Of a stretch of 64,000 bases of DNA, positions 19,047 through 28,471 are shown piece after piece; within the stretch, counting starts at the first letter, position 1, and each line of letters begins with the position of its first letter. Source of the DNA: Actinomyces sp. HMSC035G02 (GTDB lineage: Bacteria; Actinomycetota; Actinomycetes; Actinomycetales; Actinomycetaceae); NCBI GenBank assembly GCA_001838165.1, contig KV835856.1:55156-119155 (forward strand). Reading direction: 5' to 3'. Made by a program: the position numbers and the translations under genes. The notes beneath the pieces were generated by a model. It was not told where the DNA came from. It did not search any database and was given only the letters and a program-made list of their open reading frames with translations.

Positions 19047-19958
19047 ATGAGACGCAACGTGGGGGAGCGCTGGGAAGAGTACCTGCGCCTTGGACGCCGG
19101 ATGAGCTCCCACACCGTTGCCGCGTACCTCGGGGACTTCCACTCGCTCATGGAGTTTCTCTCGCTCGGCACCGATGCGACCCCTGAGCAGCTCCGAGAGG
19201 CGCTCACGCAGCGCGCAGTGCGTTCCTGGCTGGCTCGCACCCTCGCGGATGGGGGAGCGCGCTCGACGATCGCGCGCCACACCGCGGCGATTCGCAACTT
19301 CACCGCCTGGGCAATGCGTGAAGGAATACTGGCGAGCGACCCCGCGGCGCTTCTGTCATCTCCGCGTGCCGACCAGCGTCTGCCGTCTCCACTCGACGAA
19401 TCCGATGCGAGGGCGCTTCTCAATGCTGCGCGGGACGAGGCTGCGGCGGGAGGAGCCTCCCAGATTCGTAATTGGGCGATCCTCGAACTCACGTATGCCT
19501 GCGGGCTTCGCGTCTCCGAAGTCTGTGCGCTCGACATCTCATCTTTGAACCGAGAGGCCCTCACCGTGCGAGTCCTCGGCAAAGGAAACAAAGAACGGGT
19601 GGTTCCCTACGGGCCTCCCGCTGCCGACGCCCTTGACCATTGGCTGGTTCGAGGCCGTCCCCAGTTGGCCGGGGAGCGCAGCGGGCACGCTCTCTTTCTG
19701 GGGGATAAGGGTGGCCGCATCGATCCACGCATCGTGCGTTCGATGGTGCATAAGATGGCAGCGCGAGCGGGCGTGCACGACATCGCGCCACACGGGCTCC
19801 GACATTCCACGGCGACACACCTGCTGCAGGGGGGAGCCGACCTGCGCGCGGTCCAGGAGATGCTCGGACACTCGTCGCTGTCAACCACCCAGCGTTACAC
19901 CCACGTCGATACTGCCCGCCTGAGCGCGATCTACCAGAGGGCGCACCCGCGCGCCTAG
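19047..19958 (+). CDS. xerC: tyrosine recombinase XerC
   Basis: The 303-residue protein resolves chromosome dimers at dif together with XerD. An N-terminal core-binding SAM-like domain (about 1-95) precedes the catalytic domain. Catalytic residues are the Arg in YACGLRVSEVC, the His and Arg in PHGLRHSTATH, the His in LGHSSLSTTQRY and the Tyr nucleophile in QRYTHVD. Its place after dprA matches M. tuberculosis xerC, so I prefer XerC to an integrase. It has its own -10 box and a strong terminator. Confidence 0.9.
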   Translation: MRRNVGERWEEYLRLGRRMSSHTVAAYLGDFHSLMEFLSLGTDATPEQLREALTQRAVRSWLARTLADGGARSTIARHTAAIRNFTAWAMREGILASDPAALLSSPRADQRLPSPLDESDARALLNAARDEAAAGGASQIRNWAILELTYACGLRVSEVCALDISSLNREALTVRVLGKGNKERVVPYGPPAADALDHWLVRGRPQLAGERSGHALFLGDKGGRIDPRIVRSMVHKMAARAGVHDIAPHGLRHSTATHLLQGGADLRAVQEMLGHSSLSTTQRYTHVDTARLSAIYQRAHPRA

Positions 19959-19960
19959 AA

Positions 19961-19988
19961 TGCGCGGGCGGTGATTGCCGCCCGCGTA
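19961..19988 (+). terminator. hairpin between xerC and the M23 gene (convergent)
   Basis: CGCGGGCGG (19963-19971) and CCGCCCGCG (19978-19986) form a perfect 9-base-pair stem, extended by one G-T and one T-A pair. It can serve both convergent genes. Confidence 0.7.
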
Positions 19989-20005
19989 CGGTCATTAGGG
20001 TACGG

Positions 20006-20536
20006 CTACAGAGCCGGCGCATCGTCCCAGGGGAGAAGCCGCGGATGCCCGAGCGTCAGACGTATCGGATCGATGTACGTACGTCTGCCGGTCTTCGCAC
20101 CCCAGTGCAGCGTAGGTGAATCCCCTTCGACGACGCCGATGACGTCCCCTTTCTCAACGCGATCGCCAACGGCAACGGATGGTGTCACAGGCAGATACGT
20201 CGACCAGATGACGCGGCCACCGACGTCGTGACGAATCGAGATGACGCCCCGGCCCGCGACGGGACCTGCGGTAGTCACTGTCCCAGAAGCGCACGCGTAC
20301 ACCGGAGATGGTGCCGGATACTGCAACGCCACTCCGCGGCGCCCGGGAAGCCAGTCGTGGGCGGGTGGGGCGAATGCTTCGACGACGGGCACCGGCTCAC
20401 CCGTGGGCCACTGCCACCGTTCGCGGTGCGGGGTTGCTACTCCTGACGGGGTCGCGATAATGAGCAGTGCGCCGACGACGGCGGAGATGAGTGAAAACGC
20501 GCCGAAGCGGCTTCGGTGTGGGAATGCAAGGGTCAT
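20006..20536 (-). CDS. degenerate M23 (LytM-type) peptidase domain protein
   Basis: The 176-residue protein has an N-terminal hydrophobic segment (FGAFSLISAVVGALLIIATP), so it is exported or anchored. A LytM/M23 fold follows (PVYACASGTVTTAGPVAGRG, GDRVEKGDVIGVVEG). The active site is broken: the usual HRGVD appears as RRGVALQ, losing the His and Asp zinc ligands, and HLHWG appears as TLHWG, leaving one His. It is likely a non-catalytic murein-binding or regulatory domain. The syntenic M. tuberculosis gene is Rv2891. The start is uncertain: 20602 or 20680 in the same frame would add 22 or 48 residues before the signal segment. Confidence 0.75.
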   Translation of the reverse strand: MTLAFPHRSRFGAFSLISAVVGALLIIATPSGVATPHRERWQWPTGEPVPVVEAFAPPAHDWLPGRRGVALQYPAPSPVYACASGTVTTAGPVAGRGVISIRHDVGGRVIWSTYLPVTPSVAVGDRVEKGDVIGVVEGDSPTLHWGAKTGRRTYIDPIRLTLGHPRLLPWDDAPAL

Positions 20537-20587
20537 GACATCAGCCTGCGGGGCAGTGGTGATTCGGTCTAGTCCAACGGTGCCGGT

Positions 20588-20626
20588 TGTGGATACTGCC
20601 ATGGCATGAAATACCCTTGTGGATAA
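20588..20626 (-). promoter_or_regulatory. two DnaA-type boxes upstream of the M23 gene
   Basis: TGTGGATAA at 20618-20626 is a perfect DnaA box in reverse orientation, and TGTGGATAC at 20588-20596 has one mismatch. They lie 21 bases apart in the same orientation, between the M23 gene and rpsB, or inside the longer M23 reading if an upstream start is used. Confidence 0.35.
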
Positions 20627-20710
20627 CCAGGGATGACGGCGTGTTCGCGCGTGGCTGCCCCGGCCTCGTCCATGGCGCATCCAGTAGGCAACGTCTCATC
20701 CGCCTGGTTT

Positions 20711-20739
20711 CGGACATTTGCGCACTTGTGAGGTAAGAT
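20711..20739 (+). promoter_or_regulatory. rpsB-tsf promoter
   Basis: CGGACA (20711-20716), a 17-base spacer and TAAGAT (20734-20739) form a good housekeeping promoter. Transcription would start near 20746. Confidence 0.55.
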
Positions 20740-20745
20740 AGCCGG

Positions 20746-20944
20746 GCACTTGCCCTGTGCAGGTGACTTCGCGTGCCATTATCGCGACCCACGGGAAACC
20801 GCCAGGGGAGCGAGGCGCGGCGGCTTCGGTCCCTTCGGGGATGGTCGCCGGTCGTGGCACCAGGGTGCGCAACGCGCACAGCAAACCGATAACCCCGGGG
20901 GAAACCCCACTGATCACTCGCGACTTGCGGGGAAAGGACGAACC
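20746..20944 (+). other. long 5' leader of rpsB-tsf
   Basis: The roughly 200-base untranslated leader contains several hairpins, for example GTGCGC/GCGCAC (20865-20879) and GGGG/CCCC around a GAAA loop near 20898-20908. It ends with GGAAAGGA before the ATG. S2 operons are commonly autoregulated through their leader, which would fit; I cannot assign a known leader class. Confidence 0.35.
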
Positions 20945-21775
20945 ATGGCAGTCGTTACCATGCGTCAGCTCCTCGAGTCCGGTGTCCACTTCGGTCACCA
21001 GACTCGCCGTTGGAACCCGAAGATGAAGCGCTTCATCCTCACCGAGCGCAACGGCATCTACATCATCGACCTGCAGCAGACCATTGCTGACATCGATATC
21101 GCTTTCGACTTCGTGAAGCAGACTGTCGCCCACGGCGGCACCCTGCTCTTCGTCGGCACCAAGAAGCAGGCCCAGGAAGCCGTGGCCGAGCAGGCCCAGC
21201 GCGTCGGCATGCCCTACGTGAACCACCGTTGGCTCGGCGGCATGCTCACCAACTTCTCGACTGTTGCCACCCGTCTGCAGCGCCTGAAGGAACTCGAGCA
21301 GATCGACTTCGACGACGTGGCCTCCTCCGGTCACACCAAGAAGGAACTGCTCATGATGCGCCGCGAGAAGGATAAGCTCTCGCGCACCCTGGGCGGCATC
21401 CGCGACATGACCAAGGTTCCGTCGGCCGTGTGGATCGTCGACCCCAAGAAGGAGCACCTCGCGGTCTCCGAGGCTCGCAAGCTGCGCATCCCGATCGTTG
21501 CCATCCTCGACACCAACGCGGATCCGGACGAGGTCGACTACCGCATCCCCGGCAACGATGACGCCATCCGCGCCGTCGCGCTGCTGACCCGCGTGATCGC
21601 CGACGCCGTCGCCGAGGGCCTGATCGCTCGCTCCGACGTCCGCAAGGGCAAGGGCGAAGAGGCTGCCGCTGAGCCGCTGGCCGAGTGGGAGCGCGAGCTC
21701 CTCGAGGGCGAGATCAAGGCTGACGAAGAAGCTGCCGCCGAGGTCGCCGAAGAGTCGGCTACCAAGCAGGACTGA
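20945..21775 (+). CDS. rpsB: 30S ribosomal protein S2
   Basis: S2 (276 residues) joins the small subunit late and is needed for S1 binding and initiation. Diagnostic stretches are [54 protein letters not shown] and [20 protein letters not shown]. The C-terminus carries a long acidic Ala/Glu tail. The ATG at 20945 has GGAAAGGA upstream; the frame stays open further 5' inside the leader. tsf follows after 26 bases. Confidence 0.97.
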   Translation: MAVVTMRQLLESGVHFGHQTRRWNPKMKRFILTERNGIYIIDLQQTIADIDIAFDFVKQTVAHGGTLLFVGTKKQAQEAVAEQAQRVGMPYVNHRWLGGMLTNFSTVATRLQRLKELEQIDFDDVASSGHTKKELLMMRREKDKLSRTLGGIRDMTKVPSAVWIVDPKKEHLAVSEARKLRIPIVAILDTNADPDEVDYRIPGNDDAIRAVALLTRVIADAVAEGLIARSDVRKGKGEEAAAEPLAEWERELLEGEIKADEEAAAEVAEESATKQD

Positions 21776-21801
21776 ACGTTTTAACTGAGAGGAATCATCC
21801 G

Positions 21802-22629
21802 ATGGCGAATTTCACCGCTGCAGATGTGAAGGCGCTGCGTGAGCAGACCGGTGCCGGCATGATGGATGTCAAGAAGGCTCTGACCGAGGCTGACGGCGAC
21901 GCCGAGAAGGCTCTCGAGATCATCCGCCTGAAGGGCCTGAAGTCCCTGTCCAAGCGCGAGGGCCGCCAGGCCTCCGCCGGCCTGCTGGCCGCGCAGACCG
22001 ACGGCACCGTCGGCGTGCTGGTCGAGGTCAACTCCGAGACCGACTTCGTCGCCAAGAACCAGAAGTTCATCGACTTCTCCAACGAGGTCCTGGCCGCCGC
22101 CGTTGCTTCCAAGGCTGCCGACCTGGACGCGCTGCTCGCCGCTCCCATGGGCGAGGGCACCGTCAAGGACCGCCTGGACGCCTTCGCCGCCGTCATCGGC
22201 GAGAAGCTGCAGATTGGCCGCATCGTGCGCGTTGAGGGCGAGAACGTCGACCTCTACCTGCACCAGACCAACCCCGACCTCCCGCCGCAGGTTGGCGTCT
22301 TCGTCGTCACTGATGCCGCGGGCAAGTCCGTTGCCCACGACATCGCGATGCACGTTGCCGCTTACATGCCCGCCTACCTCGATCGCGATTCGGTTCCGGC
22401 CGACGTGCTCGACAAGGAGCGCGCGACCCTCGAGAAGATCACGCTCGAGGAAGGCAAGCCCGCCAACATCGTTCCTAAGATCGTTGAGGGCCGCCTGAAC
22501 GCGTTCTACAAGGACAACTGCCTCGTTGACCAGGCCTTCGCGCGTGACCCCTCGAAGTCCGTCGGCCAGGTCCTCAAGGAGGCCGGTGCCAAGGTCACCA
22601 ACTTCGTGCGCGTGCACGTCGGTGCCTGA
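21802..22629 (+). CDS. tsf: elongation factor Ts
   Basis: EF-Ts (275 residues) is the nucleotide exchange factor for EF-Tu. The N-terminal UBA-like domain is FTAADVKALREQTGAGMMDV, and the Tu-interaction signature is VEVNSETDFVAKNQKF. Domain lengths are normal. It is in one operon with rpsB, the usual arrangement, and is followed by a strong terminator. Confidence 0.97.
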   Translation: MANFTAADVKALREQTGAGMMDVKKALTEADGDAEKALEIIRLKGLKSLSKREGRQASAGLLAAQTDGTVGVLVEVNSETDFVAKNQKFIDFSNEVLAAAVASKAADLDALLAAPMGEGTVKDRLDAFAAVIGEKLQIGRIVRVEGENVDLYLHQTNPDLPPQVGVFVVTDAAGKSVAHDIAMHVAAYMPAYLDRDSVPADVLDKERATLEKITLEEGKPANIVPKIVEGRLNAFYKDNCLVDQAFARDPSKSVGQVLKEAGAKVTNFVRVHVGA

Positions 22630-22659
22630 TCTGGACACGTCGTCAGCTTGCTGACAAAT

Positions 22660-22698
22660 GGGAGCGGTCCCGCCGAACGGCGGGGCCGCTTCCCTTTT
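22660..22698 (+). terminator. intrinsic terminator after tsf
   Basis: A stem of about 15 base pairs (arms 22660-22674 and 22679-22694, one G-T pair and one bulged T) with a GAAC loop is followed by TTTT. Confidence 0.88.
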
Positions 22699-22704
22699 AC
22701 CGGG

Positions 22705-22710
22705 TAGTAT
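22705..22710 (+). promoter_or_regulatory. -10 box for the pyrH operon
   Basis: TAGTAT lies 49 bases before the pyrH ATG, directly after the tsf terminator. It gives a leader of about 43 bases with AAAGGAG. Confidence 0.45.
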
Positions 22711-22759
22711 GGTTCTTAACCGTTCCGCCCTTCCCGGGCCGTTACAAAGGAGAAGCGTC

Positions 22760-23470
22760 ATGTCGACGAACCGCCGCGTTTTGCTCAAGCTGTCCGGAGA
22801 GGCATTCGGGGGTGGGTCGATCGGTTTGGATCCTAAGGTTGTCCGCAACATCGCGGAGCAGGTCGCGACGGCTGTGCGCGAGGGTATCCAGGTGGCGATC
22901 GTCGTCGGTGGCGGCAACTTCTTCCGCGGTGCGCAGCTCGCCCGCGAGGGGCTTGAGCGCTCGCGTGCGGACTACATGGGTATGCTCGGTACTGTTATGA
23001 ACGCGCTCGCCCTCCAGGACTTTATCGACCAGTCCGGCGTTCCTGCTCGCGTACAGACGGCCATCACGATGGCTCAGGTCGCCGAGCCCTACCTGCCGCT
23101 TCGAGCGATTCGTCACCTGGAAAAGGGACGCGTCGTCGTTTTCGGTGCTGGTGCGGGCCTGCCGTACTTCTCGACCGACACGGTGTCTGCTCAGCGCGCC
23201 CTCGAGATTCACTGCGACGAACTTCTCGTCGCAAAGAACGGTGTGGACGGCGTGTACGACGACGATCCGAACAAGAACCCCGATGCTCACCGCTTCGACA
23301 CCCTGACGTATTCAGAGGCACTGCGACGCGATCTCAAGGTGATTGACGGCTCGGCGCTGGCCCTGTGCCGCGAGAACGGACTGACCACGCGCATCTTTGG
23401 CATGGGTGGCGACGGCACCGTGACCCGCGCGCTGATGGGCGATGAAATCGGTACCCTAGTGACGGCGTGA
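22760..23470 (+). CDS. pyrH: UMP kinase
   Basis: UMP kinase (236 residues, amino-acid kinase fold) makes UDP from UMP with ATP. Motifs are [12 protein letters not shown] at the start, [15 protein letters not shown], and [20 protein letters not shown] near the nucleotide site. The ATG at 22760 has AAAGGAGAAG upstream. It leads pyrH-frr-cdsA-rlmN, a conserved bacterial order. Confidence 0.96.
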   Translation: MSTNRRVLLKLSGEAFGGGSIGLDPKVVRNIAEQVATAVREGIQVAIVVGGGNFFRGAQLAREGLERSRADYMGMLGTVMNALALQDFIDQSGVPARVQTAITMAQVAEPYLPLRAIRHLEKGRVVVFGAGAGLPYFSTDTVSAQRALEIHCDELLVAKNGVDGVYDDDPNKNPDAHRFDTLTYSEALRRDLKVIDGSALALCRENGLTTRIFGMGGDGTVTRALMGDEIGTLVTA

Positions 23471-23508
23471 TATAACCTTCACAGACCACTGACTTAAAGG
23501 AGCACATA

Positions 23509-24066
23509 GTGATCGACGATATTCTCCTCGAGGCCGAGGAAAAGATGGACAAGGCCGTGGAAGCGGCCAGCCACGAGTTTTCAAACATTCGTACCGGACG
23601 CGCGACGTCCTCGATGTTCGAGCAGCTCCTGGTGGACTACTACGGTGCCCCGACGCCGATGCAGCAGCTTGCGAGCTTCCAGATTCCCGAGGCCCGCACC
23701 GTCCTGATCTCTCCCTTCGATCGCACCGCGACCCAGGAGATCATTCGTACTCTGCGCGAGTCGGATCTCGGCGTGAATCCGACCGACGACGGCAACGTTG
23801 TTCGCGTCGTGCTACCCGCGCTGACGGAGGAACGCCGCAAGGAGTACGTGAAGCAGGCCAAGAGCAAGGCTGAGGACGGTCGCGTGTCCGTGCGCGGCGT
23901 GCGTCGTAAGGCGAAGGATCAGCTTGACCGCCTCAAGAAGGACGGCGAGGCCTCCGAGGACGACGTCGAGCGCGCAGAAAAGCAGCTTGATTCGCTGACG
24001 AAGGCCCACACCGAGCAGATCGACAAGATGCTCGCGACGAAGGAAAGCGAACTGCTGACGATCTGA
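23509..24066 (+). CDS. frr: ribosome recycling factor
   Basis: RRF (185 residues) splits post-termination ribosomes with EF-G. The three-helix bundle is recognised by EKMDKAVEAASHEFSNIRTG at the start and by the C-terminal VRGVRRKAKDQLDRLKKDG. The GTG start has AAAGGAG upstream. A TATAAC at 23471-23476, just after pyrH, might be an extra promoter. Its stop shares a base with the cdsA start (TGATG). Confidence 0.96.
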   Translation: MIDDILLEAEEKMDKAVEAASHEFSNIRTGRATSSMFEQLLVDYYGAPTPMQQLASFQIPEARTVLISPFDRTATQEIIRTLRESDLGVNPTDDGNVVRVVLPALTEERRKEYVKQAKSKAEDGRVSVRGVRRKAKDQLDRLKKDGEASEDDVERAEKQLDSLTKAHTEQIDKMLATKESELLTI

Positions 24067-24977
24067 TGGCATCGACGGATCGTTCACTTCTTGCCCGAGT
24101 CTTCTCCCCGGGCCCCACTCGCGACAATCATCCCGCAGGTGGGGCGACGGGGAAGGCCGGGCGTAATCTCCCGCAGGCGATCACGACCGCTGTTGTCCTG
24201 ATTGCTGCGGTTGCCATTCCTCTGTTCACGTCGTTGCCCGCGTTCGTCGGCGTTATCGCCTTCGTGTGCCTCGTCGGCATTTGGGAGCTCGCGGGTGCGT
24301 TTGCGCGCATGGGCATCACCCTGACGGTCACACCGTTGTACGTTGGTGCTATCGGTATGGTGACTTGCGCGTGGTGGCTGGGCACGGAGGGCATGCTCTT
24401 CGCGCTGTATATCACCGTGTTCGTCTGTGCGGCTTGGCGTTTGCTTGATCATCGCCAGGAATCGCGCATGAGCGACGTCGTGTCGTCAACGTTTGCGGCC
24501 GTGTACGTACCGTTCCTGGCCTCGTTCGTGGTGCTGATGATGGCGGCGTGGCACAACGCATGGGTGTTCGTCGTCTTTGAGCTGATGGTGATCGCGAACG
24601 ACACCGGTGGCTGGGCTGCCGGCGTGATGTTCGGCAAACACCCCATGGCCCCAGCGCTGTCCCCGAAGAAGTCCTGGGAAGGCTTCGCAGGCTCCGCCCT
24701 GACGGCGATCGCGGTCGGCGTGGTCGGACTCTGGCTCCTGGGAGCTTCCTGGTGGTGGGGTGTCGTTGCGGGTATCTCCATTGCCTTTGTGGGTACGATG
24801 GGCGACCTGACCGAGTCTCTCATCAAGCGTGAGGCCGGCCTGAAAGACATGTCGCAGATCCTGCCGGGCCACGGCGGTGTTCTCGACCGAGTGGACGCGC
24901 TGCTCATGAGCGCGCCGGTCGCCTACTTCATTTTCGCGTGGGCGCTGCCGGGTATTTCTTGGGAGTCTAGCCATTGA
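24066..24977 (+). CDS. cdsA: phosphatidate cytidylyltransferase
   Basis: CdsA (303 residues) converts phosphatidic acid and CTP to CDP-diacylglycerol, the precursor of phosphatidylglycerol, cardiolipin and phosphatidylinositol. It has about eight membrane segments after a hydrophilic N-terminus of some 35 residues. The signature is in [17 protein letters not shown] and in [15 protein letters not shown], with the essential Asp residues. The start overlaps frr and its stop overlaps rlmN, so translation is coupled on both sides. Confidence 0.94.
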   Translation: MASTDRSLLARVFSPGPTRDNHPAGGATGKAGRNLPQAITTAVVLIAAVAIPLFTSLPAFVGVIAFVCLVGIWELAGAFARMGITLTVTPLYVGAIGMVTCAWWLGTEGMLFALYITVFVCAAWRLLDHRQESRMSDVVSSTFAAVYVPFLASFVVLMMAAWHNAWVFVVFELMVIANDTGGWAAGVMFGKHPMAPALSPKKSWEGFAGSALTAIAVGVVGLWLLGASWWWGVVAGISIAFVGTMGDLTESLIKREAGLKDMSQILPGHGGVLDRVDALLMSAPVAYFIFAWALPGISWESSH

Positions 24978-26254
24978 GCCAATCGACGAAGGGGCCCCGC
25001 GGGGCGCAGGCACATAAGCCGAACGCCGACGGGGTGTCGGATCTTCAGCGTCGCAGCCCGCGCCGTGAGGTTCGTCCGACCGATCAGCCGCCGGAGGGTG
25101 CGACGCACAAGGACGCTAAGCCGGTCCTGTCGTTCACGGCTAAGCGGCGTGGCAAGGCGCCTTCGCACCTCGCAGATCTGGATGCCGTGGGCCGTAAGCA
25201 GGTACTCAAGGACCTGGGGCTGCCCGCTTTTCGCGCCGATCAGCTGTCGCGCCATTACTTCACGCATTTTGAAGCCGATCCGGCGAACATGAGCGATATC
25301 CCTGCCGGAATGCGCGACGCGGTATCGGCGGCGCTCCTTCCGAACCTCGTCACGAAGGTCGTGTCGCTGGAAGCCGACGGCGGGCGCACGATCAAGGATC
25401 TGTGGCGCCTGTACGACGGAGCGCAGGTCGAGTCTGTTCTCATGCGCTACCCCCAGCGAACGACGCTGTGCGTCTCGTCGCAGGCTGGCTGCGGCATGGC
25501 GTGCCCGTTCTGCGCGACGGGACAGATGGGACTGACTCGTAACCTTTCGACGGCGGAGATCGTCGACCAGGTTCGCGAGGCCCAGGCCTCGTGCCGAGAT
25601 GGAAAGCTCACGGGCGGGCCCACGAAGCTCTCGAACGTCGTCTTTATGGGCATGGGGGAGCCCCTCGCGAACTACAAGACGGTCGTTGCCGCGCTTCACC
25701 GTTTGATTGATCCGGCGCCTGAGGGCTTCGGAATGAGCGCCCGCAACATCACCGTCTCCACGGTGGGCCTCGTTCCCGCGATCAAGAAACTGGCGGGGGA
25801 GGGGATGCCGGTGACGCTCGCGGTCTCGCTCCACGCCCCCGACGATGATCTTCGCGACGAGCTGATTCCGATCAACTCGCGGTGGAAGGTCGGTGAGCTT
25901 CTCGATGCGGCGCGCGGCTACTTCCTCGCGACGGGGCGTCGCGTGTCGATCGAGTACGCGCTCATCAAGGACATGAACGATCAGGAATGGCGTGCGCAGC
26001 TGCTGGCCGATGAGCTGAACAAGCGCGGCCACGGGTGGGTGCACGTCAACCCGATTCCGCTCAACCCCACGCCCGGTTCCATCTGGACCGCATCAACGCG
26101 AGCTGCTCAGGAGGCGTTCGTCAAGCGCCTGCAGGACAACGGAATTGCGACGTCAATCCGCGATACGCGCGGCTCCGACATCGACGGCGCGTGCGGACAG
26201 CTGGCGACGGCGGTTGCTGACGGTAAGCGCCCGGTCGAGGAGGTGCGCGCGTGA
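24974..26254 (+). CDS. rlmN: 23S rRNA (A2503-C2)/tRNA (A37) methyltransferase RlmN
   Basis: RlmN (426 residues) is a radical SAM enzyme that methylates C2 of A2503 in 23S rRNA and A37 in some tRNAs. The iron-sulfur cluster cysteines are in [14 protein letters not shown], and the second catalytic Cys in [10 protein letters not shown] near the C-terminus. An N-terminal extension of about 60 basic residues is longer than usual. The TTG start overlaps the cdsA stop. The next gene overlaps its stop. Confidence 0.94.
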   Translation: MSQSTKGPRGAQAHKPNADGVSDLQRRSPRREVRPTDQPPEGATHKDAKPVLSFTAKRRGKAPSHLADLDAVGRKQVLKDLGLPAFRADQLSRHYFTHFEADPANMSDIPAGMRDAVSAALLPNLVTKVVSLEADGGRTIKDLWRLYDGAQVESVLMRYPQRTTLCVSSQAGCGMACPFCATGQMGLTRNLSTAEIVDQVREAQASCRDGKLTGGPTKLSNVVFMGMGEPLANYKTVVAALHRLIDPAPEGFGMSARNITVSTVGLVPAIKKLAGEGMPVTLAVSLHAPDDDLRDELIPINSRWKVGELLDAARGYFLATGRRVSIEYALIKDMNDQEWRAQLLADELNKRGHGWVHVNPIPLNPTPGSIWTASTRAAQEAFVKRLQDNGIATSIRDTRGSDIDGACGQLATAVADGKRPVEEVRA

Positions 26255-26655
26255 TCAGGACAGATTTTTCCCGCAGTTTCCTGCGCATGGGCTACGACGT
26301 GAGCGAGGTTCTGACTTTTCTTGCGGACGTCGAGCGTACGCTGACTGGCGAAGAGACGGATCCTGAGAAGGTCGTGACGGCCCAGAAGGCTCTGGATGTG
26401 GAGTTTTCTGTGAAGCTGCGCGGCTTCAATGATGAGGAGGTCGACGCCGAGATCGACCGTCTCATTGAGATGCTGCGCGACGCCGAGCGCAGGCGAGCGG
26501 TGCGCCGTGAGAGTAGTGCGGGCAGTGACGTTCACGCTGCGACGCTGCCAGCTGCGGAGCCGACTACCGTTTCCTCTGAGTATGCTGATTTCGGTACGCC
26601 CGAAGCTGTCGATCAGATTCTTCGTTCCATGACACAGGAAAAGGAGCAGTCATGA
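26251..26655 (+). CDS. small DivIVA-domain protein
   Basis: The 134-residue protein carries two short segments like the DivIVA N-terminal motif: [19 protein letters not shown] (about residues 10-28) and [20 protein letters not shown]. DivIVA-type proteins mark curved membranes and cell poles. The tail is Ala/Ser-rich and may be disordered, and the usual long coiled coil is missing. Start and stop overlap both neighbours (GTGA, ATGA), so it is firmly inside the rlmN operon. The function is unknown; a link to cell-envelope growth is inferred. Confidence 0.65.
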   Translation: MIRTDFSRSFLRMGYDVSEVLTFLADVERTLTGEETDPEKVVTAQKALDVEFSVKLRGFNDEEVDAEIDRLIEMLRDAERRRAVRRESSAGSDVHAATLPAAEPTTVSSEYADFGTPEAVDQILRSMTQEKEQS

Positions 26656-27200
26656 CTGAGTTTCCTAGGGTTGGTCTCTTCTCGAAGGGCTACGACTGCG
26701 CACAGGTCGATGCGTTCTTCGAAGATGCTCGCCGCGCCTACGAGGGGGGCGTTCCCCCCGAGCAGTTCAGCGCCGAGCAGGTGCGTCTGGCGACTTTTGA
26801 ACTGAAGAATCGCGGCTACAACATTGATGCTGTCGACGGTGCGATGAACCGCCTGGAGGCCGCTTTCGTCAACCGCGATCGTGCGGATTCCGTTGCGGCC
26901 GAGGGTGAGGCAGCATGGTACGACCGTGTCGCCGACCGCGCGACGACCCTGTACCCGCGTCTTCAGCGTCCTCGTGGCGAGCGCTTCGCGCACCCGACGT
27001 CGGGACGCGGCTACTCCTGCGAGGAAGTCGATGACCTGCTGGATCGTATCGCGGCGTACTTCGACGAGGCCGGGGAGCTGACCGCGGACGAGATCCGTCT
27101 GTCGACCTTCCGTCCTAAGCGCGGCAAGAAGGCCTACATGGAGGGCCCCGTGGACGCCTACCTTGGGCGTGCTGTCGAAATTCTGCTTGCGGTTGACTGA
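26652..27200 (+). CDS. DivIVA-domain protein with two repeats
   Basis: The 182-residue protein contains the motif twice in clear form: FSKGYDCAQVDAFFEDARRA near residue 9 and TSGRGYSCEEVDDLLDRIAA near residue 115. Each is followed by a motif of the type STFRPKRGKKAY or ATFELKNRGYN. It resembles the preceding gene, and the two probably arose by duplication. No membrane segment is present. The start overlaps the preceding gene by ATGA, and the stop is shared with the dxr ATG. Confidence 0.7.
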   Translation: MTEFPRVGLFSKGYDCAQVDAFFEDARRAYEGGVPPEQFSAEQVRLATFELKNRGYNIDAVDGAMNRLEAAFVNRDRADSVAAEGEAAWYDRVADRATTLYPRLQRPRGERFAHPTSGRGYSCEEVDDLLDRIAAYFDEAGELTADEIRLSTFRPKRGKKAYMEGPVDAYLGRAVEILLAVD

Positions 27201-28471
27201 TGCCCGTGTCGGTGGAGGAGCACACACTCACGATTCCGGTTGTCCTGCTTGGTTCGACGGGGTCGATTGGTACCCAGGCGCGTGAGGTGATTGAGTCGCA
27301 CCGCGGGCGTTTTGACGTCCTCGGCTTGAGCGCCGGCGGTGCGTCGATCACTGAACTCGCTGCGCAGATCGTCGCGTTGAATCCCGAGTACGTGGGCGTG
27401 GCTCGCGACGTTCGCGAAGAATTGTCGGCTGCTGTGGAGTCGATGGGCGGCACATGCCCGGAGGTTTTCGTCGGCGAGAATGCGTCCGTCGAGGTTGTGT
27501 GTGCGTGCGTTGAACGGGCGGCTCAGCTGTATCCTCGCGCGACGCCGGTGGTGCTCAATGGCATCACGGGCGGCGTGGGCCTGTCGTCGACGCTTGCGGC
27601 TCTGACGTGCGGTGCCCGCCTGGCGCTAGCGAATAAGGAGTCGCTGGTCGTTGGCGGTGCGCTGGTAAAGAACGCGATGCGTTTTCCCGGCCAGATTGTT
27701 CCGGTGGATTCCGAGCACTCCGCGATCGCCCAGGCATTGGCCTCGGGCGTGCATGAACGCGGTCTGACCTCTCCGGTGGTCTCGGGCCGGTCCGAGGTTG
27801 CGGACCTCGTCCTCACTGCTTCGGGAGGCCCATTCCGGGGTCGGAGGCGCGAGGAGCTGCGCGGTGTGCGCGCAGAGCAGGCGTTGGCGCATCCCACGTG
27901 GCAGATGGGGCCCGTCGTCACGATCAACTCCTCGACCCTGATCAACAAGGGTCTGGAACTCATCGAGGCTCACCTGCTGTTCGATGTGGCACCCGAGCAC
28001 ATCGTCGCGACCGTTCACCCTCAGTCCATCGTGCATTCGATGGTGACGTGGTGTGACGGTGCGACGACGCTTCAGGCGTCGCCGCCGGACATGCGCTTGC
28101 CGATCGCGCTCGGCCTGACCTGGCCGGAGCGTCTGACGGACGTTGAGAAGCCACTGACGTGGGAATCGGCCTCTGAATGGACGTTTGAGCCGGTGGATAA
28201 CGAGACGTTCCCCGCGATCAACCTCGCTCGCTTCGCGGTAGCGGCCTCTGCGACGCATCCCGCGGTGCTCAACGCGGCGAACGAGGTGCTGGTCGATGCG
28301 TTTATTGCAGGGGAAGTGCCATGGCTCGCGATCGTGGACACGGTGTCGAGCGTCGTGCATGAGCACGAGGGCGTCGCGCACCCCTCGTTGGAAGATATTG
28401 TGGCCGCACAGCGCTGGGCTAATCAGCGTGCGCGCGAACTCGTTCGCGCCGGCCAGTGGAAGGATATGTGA
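27200..28471 (+). CDS. dxr: 1-deoxy-D-xylulose-5-phosphate reductoisomerase
   Basis: DXR (423 residues) makes 2-C-methyl-D-erythritol 4-phosphate with NADPH, the committed step of the MEP isoprenoid pathway. The NADPH loop is VVLLGSTGSIGTQAREVIES. Catalytic and metal-binding stretches are ALANKESLVVGG, PVDSEHSAIAQ and INSSTLINKGLELIEAH. It sits with rseP and ispG in the order dxr-rip-ispG that is conserved in actinobacteria. The end overlaps rseP. Confidence 0.96.
   Translation: MPVSVEEHTLTIPVVLLGSTGSIGTQAREVIESHRGRFDVLGLSAGGASITELAAQIVALNPEYVGVARDVREELSAAVESMGGTCPEVFVGENASVEVVCACVERAAQLYPRATPVVLNGITGGVGLSSTLAALTCGARLALANKESLVVGGALVKNAMRFPGQIVPVDSEHSAIAQALASGVHERGLTSPVVSGRSEVADLVLTASGGPFRGRRREELRGVRAEQALAHPTWQMGPVVTINSSTLINKGLELIEAHLLFDVAPEHIVATVHPQSIVHSMVTWCDGATTLQASPPDMRLPIALGLTWPERLTDVEKPLTWESASEWTFEPVDNETFPAINLARFAVAASATHPAVLNAANEVLVDAFIAGEVPWLAIVDTVSSVVHEHEGVAHPSLEDIVAAQRWANQRARELVRAGQWKDM

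Noticed and set aside
20681..20944. In-frame 5' extension of rpsB to 20750
   Set aside because: The ATG at 20945 has a clear ribosome-binding site and matches the S2 N-terminus; the upstream part is leader RNA.
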